Below the pieces are notes generated by a model that did not search any database, had not been told where the DNA came from, and saw only the letters and a program-made list of their open reading frames with translations. This document shows positions 10,390 through 18,965 of a stretch of 64,000 bases of DNA, one piece after another. Position 1 is the first letter of the stretch, and each line of letters opens with the position of its first letter. The translations under genes and the position numbers were made by a program. This stretch comes from Winogradskyella marincola (GTDB taxonomy: Bacteria > Bacteroidota > Bacteroidia > Flavobacteriales > Flavobacteriaceae): assembly GCF_029624125.1 (NCBI RefSeq), contig NZ_JARSBN010000001.1, positions 124,001-188,000 on the forward strand, in the 5' to 3' direction.

Positions 10390-13212
10390 ATGAAACCAAT
10401 TAAATCCTTACTTCTAAGTTTATTCGTTTTAGTAGCTTTTTATGGCTGCAAACAAAACGAAACCAAAGAAACCACACCAGAGTTTAAAGTCGATTTTGAA
10501 AAATTCACTTTAGATAATGGTTTACAAGTTATACTGCATGTAGATCGATCAGATCCTGTTGCTGCTGTTGCTTTAACAGCGCATGTTGGTTCTGCCAGAG
10601 AAAAAGAAAACAGAACTGGTTTTGCGCATTTATTTGAGCACCTTTTATTTTTAGAATCCGAAAATTTAGGCAAAGGTGGCTTAGACCAAATGAGTGCCAG
10701 AATAGGTGGTTCTGGTGCTAATGGCTCTACCAATAGAGATCGCACCAATTATTTTCAAACGGTACCAAAAGATGCTTTAGAAAAAATGATTTGGGCAGAA
10801 GCCGATAAACTCGGTTTCTTCATCAACACTGTTACCGATCCTGTTTTAGCCAAAGAAAAGCAAGTGGTTAAAAACGAAAAGCGCCAAAGTGTAGACAACA
10901 GGCCATATGGTCATACTTTTTCTGTAATTAACAGCAACCTTTATCCTGAAGGTCATCCTTACAGTTGGGAAGTTATTGGTTCTTTAGAAGACTTACAAAA
11001 TGCTACTTTGGCAGATGTTAAAGAGTTTTACAGACGTTGGTACACACCAAACAATACAACTTTAACTATCGCTGGTGATATTGATGTAGAACAGACCAAA
11101 GCATGGGTTAAAAAATATTTTGATGAAATTCCACGAGGCGAAGACATTCCTAAAATGGAAAAGCAACCTATAAACCTCAAAAACTCTAAACGCTTATATT
11201 ATGAAGATAATTTTGCGCGCCTTCCTAGCCTAACCTTAACTTGGCCTGGAGTACCTGAGTACGATAAAGATTCGTATGCATTAAGTGTTTTAACAGACTA
11301 CCTTTCTAATGGAAAAAAAGCTCCATTAAACAAAGTACTTATTGACGACCAAAAGCTTACAGACGATGTATCCTTTTACCAATACAATTCTGAAATTGCT
11401 GGTCAGATAATGCTGAATGTGACAGCCTTCGATCAAGTAGATCTTAATTCTGTTGCCAAAGCTATGCAAGAAGGTTTTAAAGATTTTGAATTAAATGGTA
11501 TCTCAGACGCAGACTTAAATCGTATTAAAGCTGGTCAAGAAACCGAATTCTACCAAGGTCTATCAAGTGTTCTTGGCAAAGGATTTCAGTTAGCACAATA
11601 TGAAATTTTTGCTGGTGATCCAGGCTTTATTAACCAAGATGTTAAAAACATTCTTGCCGTAACTAAAGAGGATGTTATGCGAGTTTACAACACCTACATT
11701 AAAGACAAAAACTACATCGCTACCAGTTTTGTTCCAAAAGGACAAAAAAACCTGATATTAGACAATTCGCAATTAGCAAATGTTGTTGAAGAAAAAATTA
11801 TCGAAGGCGCAGAAGAAACCTTTGATGCTAGTATCGCTGCTACTTACGAAAAAACACCAAGTAGTTTCGACAGAAGTGTTGAGCCTCCTTATGGCGAAAG
11901 TCCTGAGTTAAATATTCCAACCGTTTGGAAGAAAGAACTAACGTCTGGAATTAAAGTTTTTGGTATTGAAAACAATGAAGTGCCTCTGGTAGAATTTGAA
12001 ATTCAGATTGAAGGTGGATTAATGCTTGAAGACATTAACAAAACAGGAGTTTCTAACCTTATGGCCAGCCTTATAACTAAAGGTACTAAGAACAAAACAC
12101 CTGAAGCGTTAGAAAATGCTATTGAAAGTCTTGGAGCCAATATATATGCTTATGCCACATCAGAAAATATTGTAATTGCAGGATATACCTTGTCTAAACA
12201 CTTTGATGCAACGATGGACTTAGTAACCGAAATTTTACTAGAACCACGTTGGGACGAGACCGAATTTGAGTTATTAAAACAAAGTACCATTAGCAATATT
12301 CAAAGACAACAAGCTATTCCAAATAGTATTGCGTACAGTCAATTTGCAAAATTACTATATGGTGAGGATAATATTTTAGCTTATAATAGCAGCGGAACAG
12401 AGAGCTCTGTAAAAAGCATCTCTATTTCAGATTTAGAAAATTATTACAACACCAACCTTACGCCAAAGCTTACCAAGATTCATGTTGTAGGAGCTATTTC
12501 AGAAGCTAATGTTGTTAAGGCTTTAAGCAAAATTGACAGCACTTGGGAGCCAAAAGATGTTGCAATTCCTGAATTAGCAATGCCTTTATATCCTGAAAAA
12601 TCAACTGTGTATTTTTATGATGTACCAGGTGCAAAACAATCTGTTATTAGATTTGGATATCCTGCCTTAAAAGCTACACACAAAGATTATTATCCTGCAT
12701 CAGTAATGAATTACCGTTTAGGAGGAGGTAGTTTTGCCTCTCAGCTAACGCAAGAATTAAGAGAAAGCAAAGGCTACACTTATGGCATCCGTTCTCGTTT
12801 TGATGGCTCTGCAAATAAGGGCGAATTTGTAATAAGTAGTGGTGTGCGCAGTAATGTAACTTATGAGTCTGCTGCTTTGGTTAAAGAAATTCTTGAAAAT
12901 TATGGAGTTAATTACAACGAAGAAGATCTGGAAGTCACTAAAGGTTTCACTATAAAAAGTACTGCAAGAGCATTTGAAACTTTAGGTGCTAAGCTCAACA
13001 TGCTTACCAATATTAGTAATTATGGTTATAACGACAACTACGCAAAACAACAGGAAGAGCTGGTAAAATCGTTAACAATTGAAGATGTTAAGCTATTGGT
13101 TGAAAAATACATTAAGCCTAACCAAATGATCTACCTCATCGTTGGTGATGCAGAAACACAATTAGATAAGTTGGAAGCTCTAGGTTTTGGGAAGCCTGTG
13201 TTGTTAAATTAA
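10390..13212 (+). CDS. M16-family zinc metallopeptidase lipoprotein
   Basis: M16 (pitrilysin-type) peptidases cut short peptides inside a closed two-halved chamber. The inverted zinc motif HxxEH is at H80/E83/H84 (AHLFEHLLF), with the distal glutamate expected in the EKQVVKNEKRQ segment near residue 160. The C-terminal half has the non-catalytic partner domain (FASQLTQELRESKGYTYG). Both halves in one 939-residue chain is the usual single-chain form. I start at 10390 (MKPIKSLLLS), which gives a lipoprotein signal with C20 in FYGCKQ; the ATG at 10351 lies inside the previous gene. It is anchored in the envelope. Confidence 0.93.
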   Translation: MKPIKSLLLSLFVLVAFYGCKQNETKETTPEFKVDFEKFTLDNGLQVILHVDRSDPVAAVALTAHVGSAREKENRTGFAHLFEHLLFLESENLGKGGLDQMSARIGGSGANGSTNRDRTNYFQTVPKDALEKMIWAEADKLGFFINTVTDPVLAKEKQVVKNEKRQSVDNRPYGHTFSVINSNLYPEGHPYSWEVIGSLEDLQNATLADVKEFYRRWYTPNNTTLTIAGDIDVEQTKAWVKKYFDEIPRGEDIPKMEKQPINLKNSKRLYYEDNFARLPSLTLTWPGVPEYDKDSYALSVLTDYLSNGKKAPLNKVLIDDQKLTDDVSFYQYNSEIAGQIMLNVTAFDQVDLNSVAKAMQEGFKDFELNGISDADLNRIKAGQETEFYQGLSSVLGKGFQLAQYEIFAGDPGFINQDVKNILAVTKEDVMRVYNTYIKDKNYIATSFVPKGQKNLILDNSQLANVVEEKIIEGAEETFDASIAATYEKTPSSFDRSVEPPYGESPELNIPTVWKKELTSGIKVFGIENNEVPLVEFEIQIEGGLMLEDINKTGVSNLMASLITKGTKNKTPEALENAIESLGANIYAYATSENIVIAGYTLSKHFDATMDLVTEILLEPRWDETEFELLKQSTISNIQRQQAIPNSIAYSQFAKLLYGEDNILAYNSSGTESSVKSISISDLENYYNTNLTPKLTKIHVVGAISEANVVKALSKIDSTWEPKDVAIPELAMPLYPEKSTVYFYDVPGAKQSVIRFGYPALKATHKDYYPASVMNYRLGGGSFASQLTQELRESKGYTYGIRSRFDGSANKGEFVISSGVRSNVTYESAALVKEILENYGVNYNEEDLEVTKGFTIKSTARAFETLGAKLNMLTNISNYGYNDNYAKQQEELVKSLTIEDVKLLVEKYIKPNQMIYLIVGDAETQLDKLEALGFGKPVLLN

Positions 13213-13224
13213 GACATTAGAATA

Positions 13225-14022
13225 ATGAAAACAGGTTTAATTCTCGTTGTTTTTTTGTTTCAATCACTTAGTGCCTTTGCTTGTTTATTTGCCAAACAGC
13301 ATAAGTTATTTCCTGTCGGAATCAATAATGACAATATTGTTTTTATTGAAACGCATATATACCGAGCAGAAGATATCAGTAAAAAAGATAAAGAGAGAAA
13401 CACCTTAAAAATAAAGTGGGAGATTAAAACTTATATTTCAATTTATAATAAGTCACAGGATCTCATATCTAAAACTGAAATTGACGATTCAGAAATTAAG
13501 GGAGACTCATATATACAACTCTTAAAAACGTCATATGCTAAAGGTTTATTTCAAATTGAGTCATTATATCCGAACTTAGACCATTTTACAGCAGAATATC
13601 TTTCATTTTGCGATTATCAAAAAAAATGTGAACGATTAGAAATACAGCACGACTCATTAAACAAAAAAGATACTTTTAAGTACAAGAAACAGGATTTTAA
13701 TGTAAAATTACCTTCTAATAAGAATGATGAGGAAAGTGATACATTTACAGGAGACCTTTCTGCTTATTTTTTGAATTCCATACGAGTTTATAAAACAAAA
13801 GATTTAGAGCTCGTTATTGGACATTTGGCTACAGGTCATGAAGTTTCCATGGGTTGGATTACCGATAACCCTAAAAATAAGTCTAATGAGTCAGGTGATC
13901 CAATACATGAGGCCAAACCTTATGATCCAGATTTTGAATTCAAAGAATTACATGTACCTGTTTATCAAGAACCCATAATGCATCATGGTTATGGATTCGA
14001 TCTATTTATTGTTAAAGATTAA
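13225..14022 (+). CDS. Secreted protein of unknown function
   Basis: This 265-residue product has a clear signal peptide (about 1-19, ending SAFAC). I do not recognise the mature part. It is charged, with several predicted beta strands and a C-terminal His-rich segment (PIMHHGYGFD) that could bind metal, though no catalytic motif is seen. It starts 12 bases after the M16 peptidase stop and is followed after 17 bases by the VOC gene, so it is probably the third gene of a plus-strand transcript that starts with the M14 gene. Its base composition resembles its neighbours. Confidence 0.7.
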   Translation: MKTGLILVVFLFQSLSAFACLFAKQHKLFPVGINNDNIVFIETHIYRAEDISKKDKERNTLKIKWEIKTYISIYNKSQDLISKTEIDDSEIKGDSYIQLLKTSYAKGLFQIESLYPNLDHFTAEYLSFCDYQKKCERLEIQHDSLNKKDTFKYKKQDFNVKLPSNKNDEESDTFTGDLSAYFLNSIRVYKTKDLELVIGHLATGHEVSMGWITDNPKNKSNESGDPIHEAKPYDPDFEFKELHVPVYQEPIMHHGYGFDLFIVKD

Positions 14023-14039
14023 TTTTTAATTAAAATATT

Positions 14040-14411
14040 ATGAAACTCGGAGCATTTTCAGTTAGTCTTGCTGTAAAGGACATTAAAGCTTCAAAAGCAT
14101 TTTACGAAACCCTAGGATTTAAGGTTTTTGCTGGTGATTTAGATAAAAATTACCTCATCATGAAAAATGAATCTACCTTAATTGGTTTGTTTCAAGGTAT
14201 GTTTGAAAACAATATACTCACCTTTAATCCTGGTTGGGACCAAGATGCTAACACTTTAGAAACATATAGTGATGTTAGAGACATTCAAAAACATCTAAAA
14301 TCTAACAATATTGCTTTAACTTCTGAAGCTGATGAATCTACAACAGGACCTGCGAGTTTAGTGGTTTTAGATCCTGATGGTAATGCTATTTTGATAGATC
14401 AGCATATTTAA
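14040..14411 (+). CDS. VOC (glyoxalase/bleomycin resistance) superfamily protein
   Basis: A 123-residue protein with the vicinal-oxygen-chelate fold pattern: VSLAVKDIKASKAFYETLGFKV at the start, an internal strand pair (NYLIMKNESTLIGLFQ) and a second beta-alpha-beta unit ending LDPDGNAILIDQH. It is a single-domain VOC protein, which would form its active site as a dimer. The substrate cannot be read from sequence; members range from glyoxalases to resistance proteins. It follows the secreted unknown after 17 bases. A palindromic repeat element lies directly downstream. Confidence 0.88.
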   Translation: MKLGAFSVSLAVKDIKASKAFYETLGFKVFAGDLDKNYLIMKNESTLIGLFQGMFENNILTFNPGWDQDANTLETYSDVRDIQKHLKSNNIALTSEADESTTGPASLVVLDPDGNAILIDQHI

Positions 14412-14438
14412 CATTGTATGTTCAATATAGTTTCAGAC

Positions 14439-14589
14439 ATCAGTTTGAGTGATTTTTCAATTAGGTAAAAAAATTGTATCGAGAACAACTTAACTAAATG
14501 CTTCTCGATACAATTCTTTAACTATGTTTAGGTATCTTCAATTAAAATATATTTTGATCTCGATAATCTCGGAATCCCTCGAAGTGACG
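14439..14589. repeat. Dispersed composite palindrome, family A, copy 1
   Basis: This intergenic element has an inner perfect 14-bp inverted repeat, AATTGTATCGAGAA (14472-14485) against TTCTCGATACAATT (14502-14515). The outer arms resemble each other inverted: CAGTTTGAGTGA at 14441 and CCTCGAAGTGACG ending at 14589. The same words recur at 21291-21356 and 56093-56195. It looks like a small non-autonomous or REP-like element; no open reading frame is inside. Confidence 0.75.
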
Positions 14590-14609
14590 AATTCAATAAA
14601 AATTAAAAA

Positions 14610-14936
14610 ATGAACTGGGACGACGCATTAAAAATTTACGATGATATTGTAGAAGCCTGCAATGGTTTTGAGCGCAAAGGCAAAAAGATGATTTACACTT
14701 CATCTAATGGTTATATGTTTACTTTATTGAATAAAGCTGGCGAAATTGGCATTCGGTTGCCAAAAGAAGAAGCGGCAAAGTTTATGGAAACCTTTAATAC
14801 TGGTCACTATTATTCTTATGGAGCAAAAATGAAAGATTATGTTTTAGTACCAGAGTCGCTTTGGGAAAACACACCTTTGATGGTAGAATACTTTGAGCAG
14901 AGTTTTGCTTTTGTGAATAGTTTACCTAGCAAATAA
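14610..14936 (+). CDS. Small protein resembling a TfoX N-terminal-like domain
   Basis: This 108-residue soluble protein has no signal peptide or membrane segment. The pattern of a short strand (YTSSNGYMFTLL), an EIGIRLPKEEAAKF segment and a C-terminal DYVLVPESLWE followed by a helix resembles the TfoX/Sxy N-terminal fold, in which a VPxxL segment precedes a final helix. That is only a fold-level resemblance, and a regulatory role in competence should not be inferred. It stands alone just after a dispersed palindromic element. Confidence 0.65.
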   Translation: MNWDDALKIYDDIVEACNGFERKGKKMIYTSSNGYMFTLLNKAGEIGIRLPKEEAAKFMETFNTGHYYSYGAKMKDYVLVPESLWENTPLMVEYFEQSFAFVNSLPSK

Positions 14937-14963
14937 CCATTTTATACTACTCTTCTTTTTTAA

Positions 14964-15719
14964 TTAAAAAGTATTTTTTGTTTCAAAAAAACGTACAATC
15001 TGCTTTTCTTTTATGAGTGAATCAGTGTATGCAATAATTGCCTCTGAAGTTAGCTGAGGACTCTCTATTTGCAATGACCTAAGCGTGCCATCATTTTTTG
15101 GTGCAATAAGTATTGTTTTTCCAAAATTGAGATTGAATAATCTTGTATTTATAATAGCATAAGATTCACCTTCTGCTGTATCAAAAGCAAAGTAATCTAT
15201 AGTATTGCTTTTTGTCTTAACAAAGCCTTGCCCAACATAGTCTGGATGATTGCGAGATATGGCTATACTTTTATTTAAATTATAATTTTCGGTATCTAAT
15301 GTATCTGTAAGTACTAAAAGATGAAAAAATACCTTATCAGCCTTATCATCTAACCTTTCTTGGTTTATTTCGTTTTTTGCGACAAAGAAACTATTCATCA
15401 CAATAGTTTTCTCTCCTACTTTAAAATCCTCATTTTTATTACCTAAACCTTTAAAACTTCCTTCTCCTAAAAGTTCATATTTAGGCACAGGAAAAACACC
15501 AATCTCAAAAGGGCCAAGTTCTCCAATACCAATGAGTTGTTTATCGCTATTAAACATCTCATTATCCCAAGTTGTTGAATCGTTTCTGTTGCTTAAATAC
15601 TGTTCTCTGTTTTGTTGGTTCCAAGTTGTATTAACTTCATTGCTTTCTGCCTTAGAAGTTTTATTCATATTGCTACAGCTAATTATGATTACGTATAAAA
15701 TTGGTAATACTTTTTTCAT
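14964..15719 (-). CDS. Lipoprotein of unknown function
   Basis: A 251-residue product with a lipoprotein signal: hydrophobic residues 3-14 followed by ISCSNMN, so C15 would be lipidated. The mature protein is beta-rich and asparagine-rich with no recognised domain. The segment IGIGELGPFEIGVFPVPKYELLG is the most distinctive. It lies 12 bases downstream of the HEFVH lipoprotein gene on the same strand, so the two may be co-expressed in the envelope. Function unknown. Confidence 0.72.
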   Translation of the reverse strand: MKKVLPILYVIIISCSNMNKTSKAESNEVNTTWNQQNREQYLSNRNDSTTWDNEMFNSDKQLIGIGELGPFEIGVFPVPKYELLGEGSFKGLGNKNEDFKVGEKTIVMNSFFVAKNEINQERLDDKADKVFFHLLVLTDTLDTENYNLNKSIAISRNHPDYVGQGFVKTKSNTIDYFAFDTAEGESYAIINTRLFNLNFGKTILIAPKNDGTLRSLQIESPQLTSEAIIAYTDSLIKEKQIVRFFETKNTF

Positions 15720-15731
15720 ATAGAAGTGATT

Positions 15732-17060
15732 TTATCTATTTCTCGTTTTAAACTCTATTAAATATGGCTTTAAAGGCCTATTGTCTGGTGTCCTAAAGTT
15801 ATTAGTTATAAATATTTGATAGGTTTTGTTGGGTTCTAACTCAACAGGAATTGTCCAAGACCTATTGTCTTTTTCCCATTTTCTACCATTTAAAGTTCCT
15901 TTGGGAAATGCATCGCGTCCTAATTCTCCCAAATCTACACTCGTACGATAACCATCTAAAGCCTCAGAAAATCTTATGGTAATGGCTTTTATTTTAGGAT
16001 TAACATTTTGACTCTTATTCTCAAATTGTTCAATACCTATTACTGTTGGTCGTTTACTTTCAAAATTTTGTTCTAGCTCTTCTAAGGGCATTGAGAAATA
16101 ATCAGATTTTTTGATAAACTCCTCTATTTCTGATTCGTTTTCGTAATCCAATTCAATCATAGTTTTGATAGCTGCTTGTTTATCATCAGCTTGCTTATAA
16201 TAATTTTCACAAATTTGATAGCCAACATAGTAGCCTAAATCTCGCATACCAAACTCGTTTGTATCATTACTATTTAACCATTTGCCAAAATTTGCGACGT
16301 AAAACATTTCGGCTTCAAAGACTTCTCTAATTCGTTTAGCATTCTTTTTTCCGAATTCTATTTGTGGATTAGGTGATGGTTGATTGAGAGCTTTTACTGT
16401 TACAAACTCTGCGACACCTTCATAAATAGCTGAAGACAATAAGTTATACACGCTCTGCCTTTGTTGTGTATGTACAAACTCGTGAACATTTAAAAACACT
16501 AAATTTTTAAAAGGATTTGTAGAAAAATAGGTTTTTAAATGTGCTAGGCTTTCAGGAAATTCACTTGTTATGGTATTAGTATCTGCCATAGCTAATTCAG
16601 AGCCAATAAGCACCAAACTATCTATTATTGTACCTGGTGTACGAAATGCCCCAATACAAAAATAGATTTTTGCAGGTTGCAATTGAGGATAGATGGTTTT
16701 CAGTTTTTCGATACCATCTTGTAATTGTGTCCCAATATTAGTTGCCTCTACTGTATTTTTTCTAATTGAATTCCAAAATTTGGGATAGCTATTTATGGCA
16801 TCAATGTAATCTTTTGCTGTATAATTCCTTACTTGCCTTATACCTTCTAAGCCAACAGTTCCTTTTTTAAAGTATAAACTATCTAAGTACTTATACTGCA
16901 ACACAGAATCTTGGGTTTTGATGATTTGGTCGTAAGCATTCCAGAAGTTAGTAATGTCTGTTGTGATGACATTGTTTAGTTGTTGCTTTTCATCTGAAAT
17001 ATTTTTGCAAGCTGATAACAGCATTAAACTTACTGCTAGAACAATAATTAATTGTCTCAT
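15732..17060 (-). CDS. Lipoprotein with HEFVH zincin motif and C-terminal Ig-like domain
   Basis: The 442-residue product has a lipoprotein signal with C18 (LLSACKN). A predicted zinc-protease motif HEFVH is at residues 193-197, followed by a conserved EGVAEFV (about 214-220) that could supply the third ligand, the typical gluzincin layout. From about residue 335 there is an Ig-like Big_5 type domain (IKAITIRFSEALDG, ending TPDNRPLKPYLIEF). It is therefore likely a surface or periplasmic peptidase, but no named family is certain. It is followed after 12 bases by another lipoprotein gene. Confidence 0.75.
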   Translation of the reverse strand: MRQLIIVLAVSLMLLSACKNISDEKQQLNNVITTDITNFWNAYDQIIKTQDSVLQYKYLDSLYFKKGTVGLEGIRQVRNYTAKDYIDAINSYPKFWNSIRKNTVEATNIGTQLQDGIEKLKTIYPQLQPAKIYFCIGAFRTPGTIIDSLVLIGSELAMADTNTITSEFPESLAHLKTYFSTNPFKNLVFLNVHEFVHTQQRQSVYNLLSSAIYEGVAEFVTVKALNQPSPNPQIEFGKKNAKRIREVFEAEMFYVANFGKWLNSNDTNEFGMRDLGYYVGYQICENYYKQADDKQAAIKTMIELDYENESEIEEFIKKSDYFSMPLEELEQNFESKRPTVIGIEQFENKSQNVNPKIKAITIRFSEALDGYRTSVDLGELGRDAFPKGTLNGRKWEKDNRSWTIPVELEPNKTYQIFITNNFRTPDNRPLKPYLIEFKTRNR

Positions 17061-17122
17061 TAAATTGTCTTTAAATCATTAAACTTTATTCAAAATAGTT
17101 ATTAGGCCTTATTTTGGGATCG

Positions 17123-18766
17123 TTAATTTGTAGTGTAGATCTTATCCATTTCCTTAGAAATTTCCATAGCTTCCTCTATAACTTCTTTCGGGTAATCATT
17201 TATCTCTAGAATTTTAATAGCATTTCTATTTTTTAGTTTACCTTCTTTTAACTTGTAATCAAATCCAACCGTATTTTCATTAACAGTTTCGCTAAAATGA
17301 TATAATTCATATTGATTTAAAAGCATATCTGTCAACTCAATATCGTGCGTTGACACCAATACCTTATTACCGTTTCTTGCTAAAGCTGATAGTACAGACT
17401 TACCTGCTGCAATACGCTCTACAGTATTCGTTCCTTTAAAAATTTCGTCTAATAAAAATAAATTGTTTCCATCTTGACTTATGCTCAATAACTCTTTAAT
17501 CGTCAAAACTTCCTCAAAATAATAGCTCTTGTCATTAAGCAAATCATCACTAATTCTAATTGCCGAAAATATTTTAAGCAATGGAAATGTCATTGCTTTT
17601 GCAAAACAGGTATTAATCGTTAATCCTGTAATAATATTAAGTCCTAATGCTCTTATAAACGTTGTTTTGCCAGACATATTAGAGCCTGTTAACAATACAG
17701 ATTTTTCAGACAGATGAACATCATTAGTTACACAATTAAAAACCAAAGGATGACTCATTTCTTTTGCTATTATTTGGTTTTCTGCATTGATGTTAGGTAA
17801 ACAATAAGTATTTAATCCTTCTCTTAACGAAGCTATAGAAATCAACATATCTATATGACCTACAAATTGAAAGACATCATGTATGTGATTTCTTTTAGTG
17901 TTTAATCTTTTGAGAACACCAAATAACAAAAGTGGTTCTAATAAAAACATTGTTTTAACAATCTCAAACACAAACCATAGAATGATTTCCAATTCACCTT
18001 GAAGTTTGGCTTCTAACTGAAAAAAGCGCATCCTACTTTTAACCTCATTGATAATTGCCATAGACTTTGGCAAATCTGTACTTAGCTTTTTAAACTGGTC
18101 ATTAACATACAAATGAGAGGCTACACTATTGAGTTTTAAAAGTTCTGGAATAGAACCCACATACTCAACAATATTCTTTTTATTCCAATAATGAAGTATA
18201 AAATTAACGCAAAACACAGCCAATAACACCATGAAAAACATGGGATTAAAAAAGGCTAACACCAACGATATCAAACTTGTAAATGACAATAATTTTATAA
18301 CGAAAAACCATTTTGGAGGATGTAAATGTTCTTCTTGAAAAAGTGTACTTACATAATAAGCTTCTTTCCGATTTAATTTATCAAGCCTTTTTTGAACTGA
18401 TAATCTAAAATCAGAATCCTCAGTAATTTTTTTAATCAGCGTTTCGTTTAAACTAGCTTTATTTTCATTTACTACTATTGTACGAAGTTGATTATAAAGA
18501 TATTGCTGACCTACTTTGGAATGCGTGCGATCTAGTAAAATGAACAAGTCCTCAAAGTCTAAATCATTACAGGTTTTATCTGATAAAACCTGAAAATCTT
18601 CTGAATGGTCCTTATTCCTGAAATATTTTTGAATGTAATCAAAGTCAAAAGCATCATCCTTTAGCTTTCCGAATGATGCTTTCAATTTATTAGTTGTTTC
18701 TTTTTTACTATTAAATTTTAGTTTTGAAAACGAAAATTTAATTTGATACAAAATGTCTTTTACCAT
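17123..18766 (-). CDS. Membrane-anchored MutS-like ATPase
   Basis: The C-terminal half is a MutS-type ABC ATPase: P-loop GSNMSGKTT at 361-369, Walker B with D440/E441 (FLLDEIFKGTN) and the switch histidine in STHD near 474. The N-terminal mismatch-recognition and connector domains of MutS are absent. Instead there are two adjacent hydrophobic segments (about 154-173 and 175-192) and a third near 262-283, so the protein is probably membrane-bound with a cytoplasmic ATPase. Such MutS-related proteins are common in Bacteroidota and have no settled role. I start at 18766 (MVKDILYQ); an ATG at 18781 would add five residues. Confidence 0.85.
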   Translation of the reverse strand: MVKDILYQIKFSFSKLKFNSKKETTNKLKASFGKLKDDAFDFDYIQKYFRNKDHSEDFQVLSDKTCNDLDFEDLFILLDRTHSKVGQQYLYNQLRTIVVNENKASLNETLIKKITEDSDFRLSVQKRLDKLNRKEAYYVSTLFQEEHLHPPKWFFVIKLLSFTSLISLVLAFFNPMFFMVLLAVFCVNFILHYWNKKNIVEYVGSIPELLKLNSVASHLYVNDQFKKLSTDLPKSMAIINEVKSRMRFFQLEAKLQGELEIILWFVFEIVKTMFLLEPLLLFGVLKRLNTKRNHIHDVFQFVGHIDMLISIASLREGLNTYCLPNINAENQIIAKEMSHPLVFNCVTNDVHLSEKSVLLTGSNMSGKTTFIRALGLNIITGLTINTCFAKAMTFPLLKIFSAIRISDDLLNDKSYYFEEVLTIKELLSISQDGNNLFLLDEIFKGTNTVERIAAGKSVLSALARNGNKVLVSTHDIELTDMLLNQYELYHFSETVNENTVGFDYKLKEGKLKNRNAIKILEINDYPKEVIEEAMEISKEMDKIYTTN

Positions 18767-18894
18767 AAAATATATGTGCAATCTATCTATTAAATGTTAC
18801 AAGACACTTTCTAAATTTAGAATTGAATTTCAGCATTTTACTAATTTAAGATAGATTTTTATTCTAAATCCTTTATTTTTAAGTAATAACAAAA

Positions 18895-18944
18895 ATCAAA
18901 AAAGCTAGAATTGAATAAAATACTATTAGAAACAATTCTAGCTT
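18895..18944 (-). terminator. Terminator of the LRR protein gene
   Basis: Inverted arms AAGCTAGAATTG (902-913 within 18 kb) and CAATTCTAGCTT (933-944) form a 12-bp perfect stem. On the minus strand it is followed by a T-rich run. It lies just downstream of the LRR gene stop at 18966. Confidence 0.7.
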
Positions 18945-18965
18945 ATGTTTTAATATAAATTTCAA

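Noticed and set aside
15732..17060. Assignment of the HEFVH lipoprotein as gliding protein GldB
   Set aside because: The length and an internal segment suggested it, but the protein has an HExxH zincin motif and an Ig-like tail that I do not associate with GldB; no gliding genes are near.
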